Shown piece after piece: positions 1 through 4,897 of a stretch of 5,034 nt of DNA (the first letter of the stretch is position 1; the number at the start of each line of letters is the position of its first letter). The position numbers were made by a program, and so were the translations under genes. This DNA is from Nitrosomonadales bacterium (lineage in GTDB: Bacteria; Pseudomonadota; Gammaproteobacteria; Burkholderiales; SG8-41). The notes beneath the pieces are model-generated. The model was given only the letters and a program-made list of their open reading frames with translations. It ran no database searches and was not told where the DNA came from. The DNA lies in the NCBI GenBank assembly GCA_009885185.1, contig VFLF01000851.1, positions 1 through 5,034 of the forward strand, given 5' to 3'.

Positions 1-807
1 GGCATGACAGGACCTGCCCTGCTGATGTGGGGGCTGTCGCGCATGCCTGCCTCCGGTGCTTCACTGCTGTTAAATGCCGAGGGCGTGCTTACCGCTGCGC
101 TGGCCTGGTTCGTGTTTCGCGAGAACTTCGATCGGCGCATCGCGCTCGGTATGGCGTTTATCGTGGCAGGCGCTGTGGTGCTGTCGTGGCCGCGCGAAGC
201 CCAATTGGGTGATGCGTTGCCAGCACTGGCCGTGCTTGGCGCTTGCCTCGCATGGGCCATCGACAACAATTTCACCCGCAAGGTCTATCTCGGAGATGCG
301 ACTTTCATTGCGATGGTCAAAGGGCTGGCAGCCGGTGCCACCAATCTTGCGCTGGCGCTGATAGCCGGTGCGGTATGGCCATCGATAGAGATCGTTGTGG
401 CTGCCGGAGTGCTTGGATTGATTAGCTATGGGGCAAGTCTTGCATTGTTCGTCGTCGCGTTGCGCGAACTCGGCACGGCGCGCACTGGCGCCTACTTTTC
501 GACGGCGCCGTTTGCGGGTGCGATGATCGCGATCATTTTTTTGGGCGAATTGGTCACTATCCAACTCGTCGCTGCCGGCGTTTTAATGGGTATTGGCGTA
601 TGGCTGCACCTGACCGAGCGGCACGAACACGGCCATAGGCATGAAGCCATGGCGCATAATCACGAACATACGCACGACATACATCACCAGCATGCCCACG
701 CAGAAACCGTAGCGCCTGATACTCGTCACACCCATTCGCATCAGCACGAACCAGGCACCCACACCCATCCGCATTATCCAGACTCGCATCACGATCACAA
801 GCACTGA
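1..807 (+). CDS. EamA/DMT-family transporter with histidine-rich C-terminal tail (5' partial)
   Basis: Inner-membrane carrier of the drug/metabolite transporter superfamily; the substrate cannot be read from sequence. The reading frame is open from base 1, and the first Met (base 4) already sits in what should be the third or fourth helix of a ten-helix EamA protein, so roughly the first 70-90 residues lie upstream of the window. Numbering from that Met, hydrophobic helices are seen at about 15-38, 46-62, 70-86, 104-124, 128-152 and 163-200. The typical 'NAEGVLTAALAWFVFRE' and 'STAPFAGAMIAIIFLGE' segments match the conserved ends of the two EamA repeats. After the last helix, residues 202-267 form a soluble tail with 24 His in 66 residues, ending in a 'HPHYPDSHHDHKH' type sequence that I recall from a subgroup of proteobacterial EamA proteins. 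Metal binding by the tail is inferred only. The gene stands alone here; no partner follows it on this strand. Confidence 0.9.
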   Translation, partial: GMTGPALLMWGLSRMPASGASLLLNAEGVLTAALAWFVFRENFDRRIALGMAFIVAGAVVLSWPREAQLGDALPALAVLGACLAWAIDNNFTRKVYLGDATFIAMVKGLAAGATNLALALIAGAVWPSIEIVVAAGVLGLISYGASLALFVVALRELGTARTGAYFSTAPFAGAMIAIIFLGELVTIQLVAAGVLMGIGVWLHLTERHEHGHRHEAMAHNHEHTHDIHHQHAHAETVAPDTRHTHSHQHEPGTHTHPHYPDSHHDHKH

Positions 808-815
808 TGGCGATA

Positions 816-834
816 TTGCGAATACCGTTCGCAA
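816..834. other. Small perfect hairpin just after the transporter stop codon
   Basis: A perfect 7-bp inverted repeat (TTGCGAA / TTCGCAA) with a 5-nt loop starts 8 bases after the transporter stop codon. No T tract follows on either strand, so it is not a canonical intrinsic terminator. It may stabilise the mRNA 3' end or assist Rho-dependent termination, or be chance. Confidence 0.35.
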
Positions 835-1234
835 GATTCAAACGGCGACATTGGAGTGGCGTGATCTCAAAAACTGATGTCGGCTCCGGGTCGGGTAAGG
901 CCATGGCTCGCAGTAGCAAGCGGTCGTTCGAGCCGACTTTCGCGTCTACTACTGCTGACCGCCACATTGCAGCCGTTGGTGGCTCACAACCCCAATGACG
1001 GCAAAGGCCGATCAACCGCCATGGCCAATTCGTTCATGAATATCGGTCGTCAAGGGTGGACCAGACGCTCTGTGCGGCAACTTCCCTTGCCCGCCGGCGT
1101 GTCTTCATGGTCGAGTGCCGACCCCGAGAAACCATATTCCAACGGTGGCAAAGCACACTACATTGCCGACCTCCAAATGGAACACCCGAGAGAGCTCTGA
1201 CCAATGACCGTTTTGCCCTGCGATGCGATTTTAA
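835..1234. other. Gene-free stretch with mixed inverted repeats; no recognisable gene
   Basis: Several short open frames exist but none resembles a known protein. The only internal structure I see is at 879-962: GTCGGCTC (879-886) is matched by GAGCCGAC (930-937), GCAGTAG (910-916) by CTACTGC (949-955), and GCGGTC (920-925) by GACCGC (957-962). The pairs interleave rather than nest, so they would not form one simple hairpin. This could be a worn dispersed intergenic repeat. From about 1000 to 1234 I see nothing further, apart from possible upstream integrase debris ('NDRFALRCDFND' at about 1203-1238) in a different frame from the relic that follows. Confidence 0.4.
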
Positions 1235-1348
1235 CGACTAAGACTTTCGGGTCAACGCGCAATCAATGCAGCAAATCAGGAAATCGCAAGGCAGTTGCTG
1301 GAACACACCGGCAGCGACATGACGACCAAGGTTTTCCAGCACAAATAG
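1235..1348 (+). pseudogene. Probable relic of a tyrosine-recombinase (integrase) C-terminus
   Basis: Between two stop codons in one frame (TAA at 1232-1234 and TAG at 1346-1348) lies a 37-codon stretch containing 'AINAANQEIARQLLEHTG' and then 'SDMTTKVFQHK'. This resembles the last part of phage-type tyrosine recombinases, where a 'LLGHxxxxMTxxY' block carries the second catalytic His and the nucleophilic Tyr. Here the His of 'LLEH' is kept, but the position expected for Tyr is Phe (codon TTC at 1334-1336). No start codon, no Arg box and no longer open frame accompany it, so it can only be debris. A short in-family-looking piece in another frame just upstream would fit a frameshifted remainder. 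Family assignment rests on pattern recognition of a short stretch and is tentative. Confidence 0.4.
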
Positions 1349-1390
1349 AAGGGCACGTAGCCAATTCTATGGCACAAATACGCTCTATGG
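1319..1390 (+). repeat. Left copy of ~72-bp imperfect direct repeat flanking hipBA
   Basis: Matches 3540-3610 in the same orientation. The best-conserved part is 1365-1390 against 3585-3610, with 24 of 26 bases identical, built on two TCTATGG words 18 bp apart with GGCACAAA between them. The 5' part (ATGACNANCA...GTTTT.C.GCAC) is recognisable but more worn, with about one indel. It begins inside the integrase-like relic, so it could be the integrase 3' end plus adjoining arm-type binding sites. Confidence 0.6.
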
Positions 1391-1505
1391 AGATCCCAGC
1401 CACCGAGCTTACTCGTGAATAGGCCGCCGAAATGTAACTGCCAGTCGCCGTACTGTTGTTGTCACATAGTTATGGAATGTCATCGCAGCATCAGGGCGCG
1501 TCCGC
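1391..1505. other. Spacer between left repeat and hipA 3' end
   Basis: No gene, no tRNA-like sequence and no convincing intrinsic terminator for hipA (which reads leftwards into this stretch) were seen. Confidence 0.4.
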
Positions 1506-2789
1506 TCAACCTGCGAGTCGAAATGCTGGCGCCATACCTTCTTGCTCGCGAGCTGATAAATGCAGGCGACTGGCAATCTTGGACCACTGTGCCACTACAG
1601 CTCTGCAGCGTTTGATAATTATGTTCGAATCGGTCTTCGACACACGAAAATACGGCGCTACCGAACGGGCCAGTTCCAGGTCCATCGCGTTATCGGCTTC
1701 GCTGATATTAAGTTTCAGCCCTTGCGCGTCCGGCACCGGATTCATATCGTAGGCACCGGACAAGCGCCATCCGTGGCCGGGGACCAGAATGAAGCCGTGA
1801 TTGCGCAGGTGGTCGTCAGTATTGGAAACCAGCAGATTGAATACGATACGTGACCATAGTTCACGCAGATCCGCCGCGGTCTGTGCGCCGTGATCGATCA
1901 ACACACGCGCAATCTCCAGATAGCTTGCGCCGGTCGACGCATCGTCTCCGTCTGTTCTGCCAGTAAGCGTCATCGCCGATGCGAAATGCAGGCGCCGGCC
2001 GGCCGCCGTACGGTCGAAGCGCTGCACCAGAAATGTGTGATGGGGACTCGCGAATCGGCGCGCAAGGCCTTGCGGCACCTGTAGCCCGCAACTACTCGCG
2101 AGCGAATGCACCACCAGTTCCCAGGCGCCCACGTCGTGTTCATCACGCACGCTGGGAAACTTCGCAATCCACAAACACCCATCCGGATCTATCACGCTTG
2201 CCTTGGGCCGTGCGCCACCGAGCGAGCCCCCTGGTGCGATCAACATACGCAGCCAATCACCGCCCTCCTCGGCGGTATTATCTTCGTCGCGTTCCAGCGC
2301 GAGGCTTGCCGCTTCCAGCTCGCGCAGTTGCACGAACGGCGGTGCTGCCACGTCATGGCGATTATCGAGAAAATCGCCCGCATCGTCCCGCCGGAACCGC
2401 AGTGCACCGACCCTGTACGCGTCATGCACCCCCAGCAGATAGTCGGATTCGGTCAGTCGGACGGCTTGGTCCACCAGCCCTGCCCGTTGTTCACGCTCCA
2501 GACGACGGCGCATAAGGAGTCGTCCCCAGCGATCGGGACTCGCATCGGCAAAGACACCAAACGTTTCTGTTCCCTGTGGCGGATGCTGACTGCCTTCGAA
2601 CAAGCCTAGCCTGGCATCAAGGTGCAGGTTAGCCAGGGACGGATGCGCGAGCGCCGTTCGGTCGAACGCGAATTCGAACACTTCGTGTCTCGCACCACGG
2701 CGTGCATGAAGCAGGCCGAGACGCAGCGGAGCAGGCAAGCCTTTCCAATCGGCATAGACCGCGATAGTGAGTGTAGCGGGACGTGCCAT
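1506..2789 (-). CDS. hipA: HipA-family serine/threonine kinase toxin
   Basis: Toxin of a HipBA type II toxin-antitoxin pair. E. coli HipA phosphorylates glutamyl-tRNA synthetase and so halts translation; the target of this homologue is unknown. The 427 residues are close to E. coli HipA (440), so it appears full length. Residues 1-100 form the N-terminal subdomain ('VYADWKG', 'FGVFADASPDRWGR'). The kinase core follows: Gly-rich loop 'GGSLGGARPKA' at 187-197, including the Ser that is the likely autophosphorylation site; ATP-binding Lys in 'LWIAKFP' (K210); 'FLVQRFDR' at 253-260; catalytic loop 'NTDDHLRN' at 323-330 with Asp325/326 and Asn330; and the metal-binding Asp in 'AYDMNP' (D348). All key residues are present, so activity is expected. 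It starts 3 nt after the hipB stop codon and is surely co-transcribed and probably translationally coupled. No frameshift or truncation is seen. The molecular target and any role in persistence are inference. Confidence 0.92.
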   Translation of the reverse strand: MARPATLTIAVYADWKGLPAPLRLGLLHARRGARHEVFEFAFDRTALAHPSLANLHLDARLGLFEGSQHPPQGTETFGVFADASPDRWGRLLMRRRLEREQRAGLVDQAVRLTESDYLLGVHDAYRVGALRFRRDDAGDFLDNRHDVAAPPFVQLRELEAASLALERDEDNTAEEGGDWLRMLIAPGGSLGGARPKASVIDPDGCLWIAKFPSVRDEHDVGAWELVVHSLASSCGLQVPQGLARRFASPHHTFLVQRFDRTAAGRRLHFASAMTLTGRTDGDDASTGASYLEIARVLIDHGAQTAADLRELWSRIVFNLLVSNTDDHLRNHGFILVPGHGWRLSGAYDMNPVPDAQGLKLNISEADNAMDLELARSVAPYFRVSKTDSNIIIKRCRAVVAQWSKIASRLHLSAREQEGMAPAFRLAG

Positions 2790-2792
2790 GAC

Positions 2793-3314
2793 TCAGCGCT
2801 TCTTCTTACGGATCACCGATTCACCACTGCCGATCAGATTCTGCAACGATTGCGAACTGGTGAATCCGCTCTTATCGATCCACGCTTGAGCATCTTTAGT
2901 CGGTTTGAGGATTTTTTTGGATTGCTGCGCCGAGGCGCCTTCATTCAATTGCTCGCCTGATTGGTCGAGGCCTGGCGCCGTGGAGGATGCTATGTGCTTG
3001 GAGATGCTCACAGATGATTTGCCCTGAGTCGACAACCGGGCGTCCTGCAGTTCACGCCCCAGTGGATCGGCCTGCCCAATTAGATCGAGATCCTTTTCGA
3101 TACCCAGCACCTGCATTACAGCAAGATAAGCGCCCAAGGTCACGCCCGCCCCTCCCCGCTCTAAACTGCGCAGGGTCATCGGCGACATACCAGCGCGCGC
3201 AGCCACTTGTTTGGCGGGCAAGCGCCGGCGCCGGCGGGCGAGCCGCAGCCGCTCGCCAAACTGGCGCAGCAGCTTTTCGGTGGACGGCAGTAAGGGAGCA
3301 GTTTTTTTAGCCAT
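2793..3314 (-). CDS. hipB: HipB-like XRE-family antitoxin with long C-terminal extension
   Basis: DNA-binding antitoxin expected to neutralise the downstream HipA kinase and repress its own operon. Residues about 15-78 are a lambda-repressor-like HTH ('[33 protein letters not shown]' region, recognition helix around 'SPMTLRSLE'), followed by '[32 protein letters not shown]', the usual end of this antitoxin group at about residue 94. Residues 95-173 are an extra tail: Ser/Gln/Gly-rich and probably disordered to about 132, then a possibly folded piece ('[20 protein letters not shown]'), ending in a basic 'RKKKR'. Such single-domain antitoxins are usually about 90-110 residues, so 173 is long. 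ATG at 3314 is the only reasonable start, because the next Met is inside the HTH; no Shine-Dalgarno sequence precedes it. Two A7 tracts (codons 3-5 and 133-135, both in frame) are possible slippage sites. The XRE/antitoxin call is secure from the HTH and the neighbour; the tail is unrecognised. Confidence 0.9.
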   Translation of the reverse strand: MAKKTAPLLPSTEKLLRQFGERLRLARRRRRLPAKQVAARAGMSPMTLRSLERGGAGVTLGAYLAVMQVLGIEKDLDLIGQADPLGRELQDARLSTQGKSSVSISKHIASSTAPGLDQSGEQLNEGASAQQSKKILKPTKDAQAWIDKSGFTSSQSLQNLIGSGESVIRKKKR

Positions 3315-3331
3315 AATGATAATATTATGGC
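3310..3331. promoter_or_regulatory. Palindromic operator overlapping the hipB start codon
   Basis: A perfect inverted repeat with 8-bp arms (GCCATAAT / ATTATGGC) around a 6-nt centre. The left arm covers the hipB ATG (3312-3314). A further GCCATAAT lies at 3349-3356, and the 9-mer AATATTATG occurs at both 3321-3329 and 3385-3393, suggesting two more, weaker sites upstream. Size and symmetry fit binding by a dimeric XRE antitoxin, and autorepression of hipBA is the normal scheme. Occupation of this site by HipB is inferred. Confidence 0.6.
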
Positions 3332-3420
3332 ATTTATTTACTTAAATAGCCATAATAATATTCTTGTAAATATATCGATATGCCAATATTATGTCCTCAA
3401 AGATACAATAATGCTAAAAT
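3332..3420. promoter_or_regulatory. AT-rich hipBA promoter region
   Basis: A markedly AT-rich block between hipB and GC-richer flanks. On the minus strand a plausible sigma70 promoter is TTTACA (3370-3365), a 16-nt spacer, and TATTTA (3348-3343). It would start transcription about 20-25 nt before the hipB ATG, with the palindrome downstream of it. A CATAAT closer to the start could instead give an almost leaderless transcript. A possible rightward -10 (TACAAT, 3404-3409) has no good -35. Assignments come from consensus match only. Confidence 0.45.
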
Positions 3421-3451
3421 AACAGCACTACTAACCAAGAGACAGTTGAAC

Positions 3452-3535
3452 ATGCAAGCGGAACTGAAAAAGAAAGCCCCATGCAGGGGCCTAACATCAC
3501 TGTGGTCCACCAAGCAGGTCAAGGTGCCGTTCTAG
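3452..3535 (+). CDS. Doubtful 27-residue ORF, divergent from hipB
   Basis: ATG at 3452 opens a 27-codon frame starting 'MQAELKKKAPCRGL' and ending 'KVPF' before TAG. An AAGAG stretch lies about 10 nt upstream of the ATG and could serve as a weak ribosome binding site. The protein is unlike anything I recognise. The frame contains a hairpin that is better explained as a terminator on the other strand. Listed for completeness; more likely not a gene. Confidence 0.15.
   Translation: MQAELKKKAPCRGLTSLWSTKQVKVPF
3466..3490 (-). terminator. Terminator-like hairpin (minus strand) upstream of hipB promoter
   Basis: Read on the minus strand, GCCCC-TGCAT-GGGGC is followed directly by TTTCTTTTT. The stem is short (5 bp) but all G-C. 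It would stop leftward transcripts arriving from the oxidoreductase side before they enter the hipBA promoter, insulating the toxin-antitoxin operon. Confidence 0.5.
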
Positions 3536-3539
3536 CCAC

Positions 3540-3610
3540 ATGACAAACAGGTTTTTCGGCACCAAAAAGGTGCGGAAAAGTCAGTTCTATGGCACAAACA
3601 CGATCTATGG
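3540..3610 (+). repeat. Right copy of ~72-bp imperfect direct repeat flanking hipBA
   Basis: Counterpart of 1319-1390, same orientation. The conserved core 3585-3610 differs from the left copy at two positions. Here the inner unit TCTATGGCACAA is present twice (3586-3597 and 3604-3615, 18 bp apart), and a looser version (TTTTTCGGCACCAAAA) begins near 3552. Repeated short motifs next to a tRNA 3' end resemble integrase arm-type sites. Its 5' end reads 'MTNRFFGTK' in one frame, parallel to 'MTTKVFQHK' in the left copy, consistent with both coming from integrase 3' ends. Confidence 0.6.
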
Positions 3611-3655
3611 CACAACCCGGTACCGAACACCATGTAAGTATCTGTTTTTAATGAT

Positions 3656-3693
3656 AAAAAAAATGGCGGCACTGGTTCGATCCCAGTACCGCC
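3656..3693 (-). terminator. Intrinsic terminator of the oxidoreductase gene, built from the tRNA fragment
   Basis: On the minus strand, GGCGG-T-ACTGG (3693-3683), a 7-nt loop GATCGAA, and CCAGT-G-CCGCC (3675-3665) pair into an 11-bp stem with one central U-G wobble. This is followed by A and then eight T (3663-3656). It lies 53 bp past the stop codon of the oxidoreductase gene. The inner half of the stem is the tRNA T arm; the outer half pairs the tRNA acceptor strand with GGCGG on the element side. Confidence 0.75.
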
Positions 3694-3698
3694 CACCA
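3671..3698 (+). pseudogene. tRNA 3' fragment (T arm, acceptor strand, CCA): probable attachment-site scar
   Basis: A perfect T arm: stem ACTGG (3671-3675), loop TTCGATC (3676-3682), stem CCAGT (3683-3687). It is followed by a 7-nt acceptor strand ACCGCCC, discriminator A and encoded CCA (3696-3698). Upstream there is no anticodon arm, D arm or matching 5' acceptor strand (GGGCGGT expected), so this is not a working tRNA. A tRNA 3' end on its own is what integration at a tRNA gene leaves at the distal junction; the element would lie to its left, and the restored tRNA would be further left, outside the window. The tRNA identity cannot be told from this part. Upstream similarity to the variable loop is limited to a base or two. 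Confidence 0.65.
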
Positions 3699-3746
3699 AT
3701 AATACTTGTGCTGTACTGTGACGGCACAGCGGCATCTCGCCACACG

Positions 3747-4742
3747 CTATACGACGGCAACAATCCGCCGCTCCTCGATAGCCTTCAACACCGCATTCGT
3801 CACCGCCACTACGTAGGTGCTGTCTTCGCCATCCGGAAGATTGCCGCGCTTACCTTGCAGTTCGCCCTCAAACGCCGCGATTTCGTGTTCGTAAGCAGCG
3901 TTGACCGGAAACCGCTCGATGGTTTCGCCCTTGCTGTCACGGACGGTAACGGTGTGCTCGGTGACCCAGCGCAGCGGCGAGGTAATCAGCGTCGCCTCGG
4001 AGCCTTCGATCACCAGGTTGTTCACGCCAGTCGGCACTTCGCGCGTGGCCCGCACGTGCGCCGTGCCGCCGCCGGTAAGCCTGCCCAGCACATCAAAGGT
4101 GTCGTCGGCGTGGCCGTCCCGCCGGTCGGGAAACGTGAAGGCGCTGACCTCCGTCCACTTCTGCCCGGTGACGTATTGCACGAGGTCAATCAAATGCACG
4201 CCGACGTCGTACATCACGCCGCTTTGTGAGTTGTCGAGACGCCAGGTCTTGCGCGGCGGGCTGGCCGATGTGCGCTCGAGCATCACCGAGACGACTTTGC
4301 CCAGCCGGCCGGAACGCACGATGTCGCGTGCGCGCGTGACCGCGGTATCCATGCGAATCTGATGAGCGATGCGCAGCACCACGCCGGCCTGCCTGCACGC
4401 TTCGGTCATCTCGCGCGCATGATCGGCGCGCATGGCGAAGGGCTTTTCGCACAGCAGGTTTTTTTTGGCGCGGGCGCCCGCGAGCACTGCTTCGTGATGC
4501 ATGGCGTTGGGCAGCGCGATGTACACCGCATCAACGTCCTTGTCCGCCAGCAGGCCCGCGAGGTCCGTGTGCGCATGCGCAACGCCGAATTTTTCCGCAT
4601 ACGCTTGCGTTTTTTCCGGCGTGCTGCCGAGGCAGGCGACCATGGTCGATGTCGCGCTTTTCTTCAGCGCCGGCCCGACAAAATCGTGCGCTACCCAGCC
4701 CAAGCCTACGATGCCCCATCGTACAGGTTTGATCTCACTCAT
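3747..4742 (-). CDS. Gfo/Idh/MocA-family NAD(P)-dependent oxidoreductase
   Basis: A cytoplasmic dehydrogenase of the family that oxidises or reduces sugars, inositols and related polyols; the substrate is not predictable here. 331 residues, normal for the family (330-390). The N-terminal Rossmann fold has the dinucleotide loop 'GIVGLGWVA' (10-18). 'VYIALPNAMHHE' (73-84) and 'CEKPFAM' (98-104) follow, with the conserved Glu-Lys-Pro whose Lys100 is the usual catalytic or substrate-binding lysine. The C-terminal alpha/beta domain begins at about 125, with 'YDVGVHLIDLVQYVTG' (178-193) holding the Asp/His pair (D179, H183, D186). ATG at 4742 is preceded by AGAG about 9 nt upstream, supporting this start. 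It lies downstream of the nitronate monooxygenase gene on the same strand, but 155 bp containing a paired-hairpin repeat separate them, so co-transcription is uncertain. It ends before the tRNA-derived terminator. No lesion is seen. Confidence 0.92.
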   Translation of the reverse strand: MSEIKPVRWGIVGLGWVAHDFVGPALKKSATSTMVACLGSTPEKTQAYAEKFGVAHAHTDLAGLLADKDVDAVYIALPNAMHHEAVLAGARAKKNLLCEKPFAMRADHAREMTEACRQAGVVLRIAHQIRMDTAVTRARDIVRSGRLGKVVSVMLERTSASPPRKTWRLDNSQSGVMYDVGVHLIDLVQYVTGQKWTEVSAFTFPDRRDGHADDTFDVLGRLTGGGTAHVRATREVPTGVNNLVIEGSEATLITSPLRWVTEHTVTVRDSKGETIERFPVNAAYEHEIAAFEGELQGKRGNLPDGEDSTYVVAVTNAVLKAIEERRIVAVV

Positions 4743-4796
4743 GTTTGTTTACTCTTTCATATTCAGTTGACCGACATTCCTTGAAACAACAACCTT

Positions 4797-4875
4797 GTCA
4801 TTCCCGCGCAGGCGGGAACCCATAACACAGTGCCACTTGAGACGCCTTATGGATTTCCGCCTTCGCGGAAATGAC
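4797..4875. repeat. Bipartite inverted-repeat (REP/MITE-like) element
   Basis: Two 26-bp arms (4797-4822 and 4850-4875) are inverted copies with 22 of 26 bases matching, separated by 27 bp. Each arm is itself a hairpin: TTCCCGC/GCGGGAA on the left and TTTCCGC/GCGGAAA on the right, with compensated differences that keep pairing intact. Sequences of the form GTCATTCCCGC...GCGGGAA are widespread intergenic repeats in beta- and gammaproteobacteria. It starts 22 bp after the nitronate monooxygenase stop codon and may act as a transcription attenuator or mRNA stabiliser; no T tract follows. Confidence 0.75.
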
Positions 4876-4897
4876 GGGGTGGGTGTTTATGCTATTC

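Noticed and set aside
557..1015. Minus-strand 152-residue frame across the transporter 3' end
   Set aside because: It overlaps the His-rich transporter tail in antisense and shows no family features.
877..1422. Short plus-strand frames (60-107 residues) in the 808-1505 region
   Set aside because: No ribosome binding sites or conserved motifs; they overlap one another in different frames, and one ends within the integrase-like relic in the wrong frame.
1391..1450. Second tRNA 3' end after the left repeat, expected if both repeats mark att junctions
   Set aside because: I looked for a GTTCGANNC T loop and a GCCCACCA end and found none, so the left junction is not a matching tRNA duplication within this window.
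1979..2515. Plus-strand frames of 160-180 residues opposite hipA
   Set aside because: These are shadows of hipA; compositions are Arg/Pro/His-rich without domains, while the minus strand carries a full kinase motif set.
3656..3698. tmRNA (ssrA) 3' end
   Set aside because: The acceptor strand ACCGCCC does not fit the usual tmRNA end, and no tag-coding or pseudoknot region precedes it.
3532..3735. Minus-strand 67-residue frame containing 'LVGGTGIEPVPPF'
   Set aside because: This peptide is the familiar translation artefact of the antisense of a tRNA 3' end, so the frame is not a gene.
3540..4229. Long plus-strand open frame opposite the oxidoreductase, running through the tRNA fragment
   Set aside because: It is antisense to a clear Gfo/Idh/MocA gene over most of its length, and its first part is repeat and tRNA sequence; the protein has no recognisable features.
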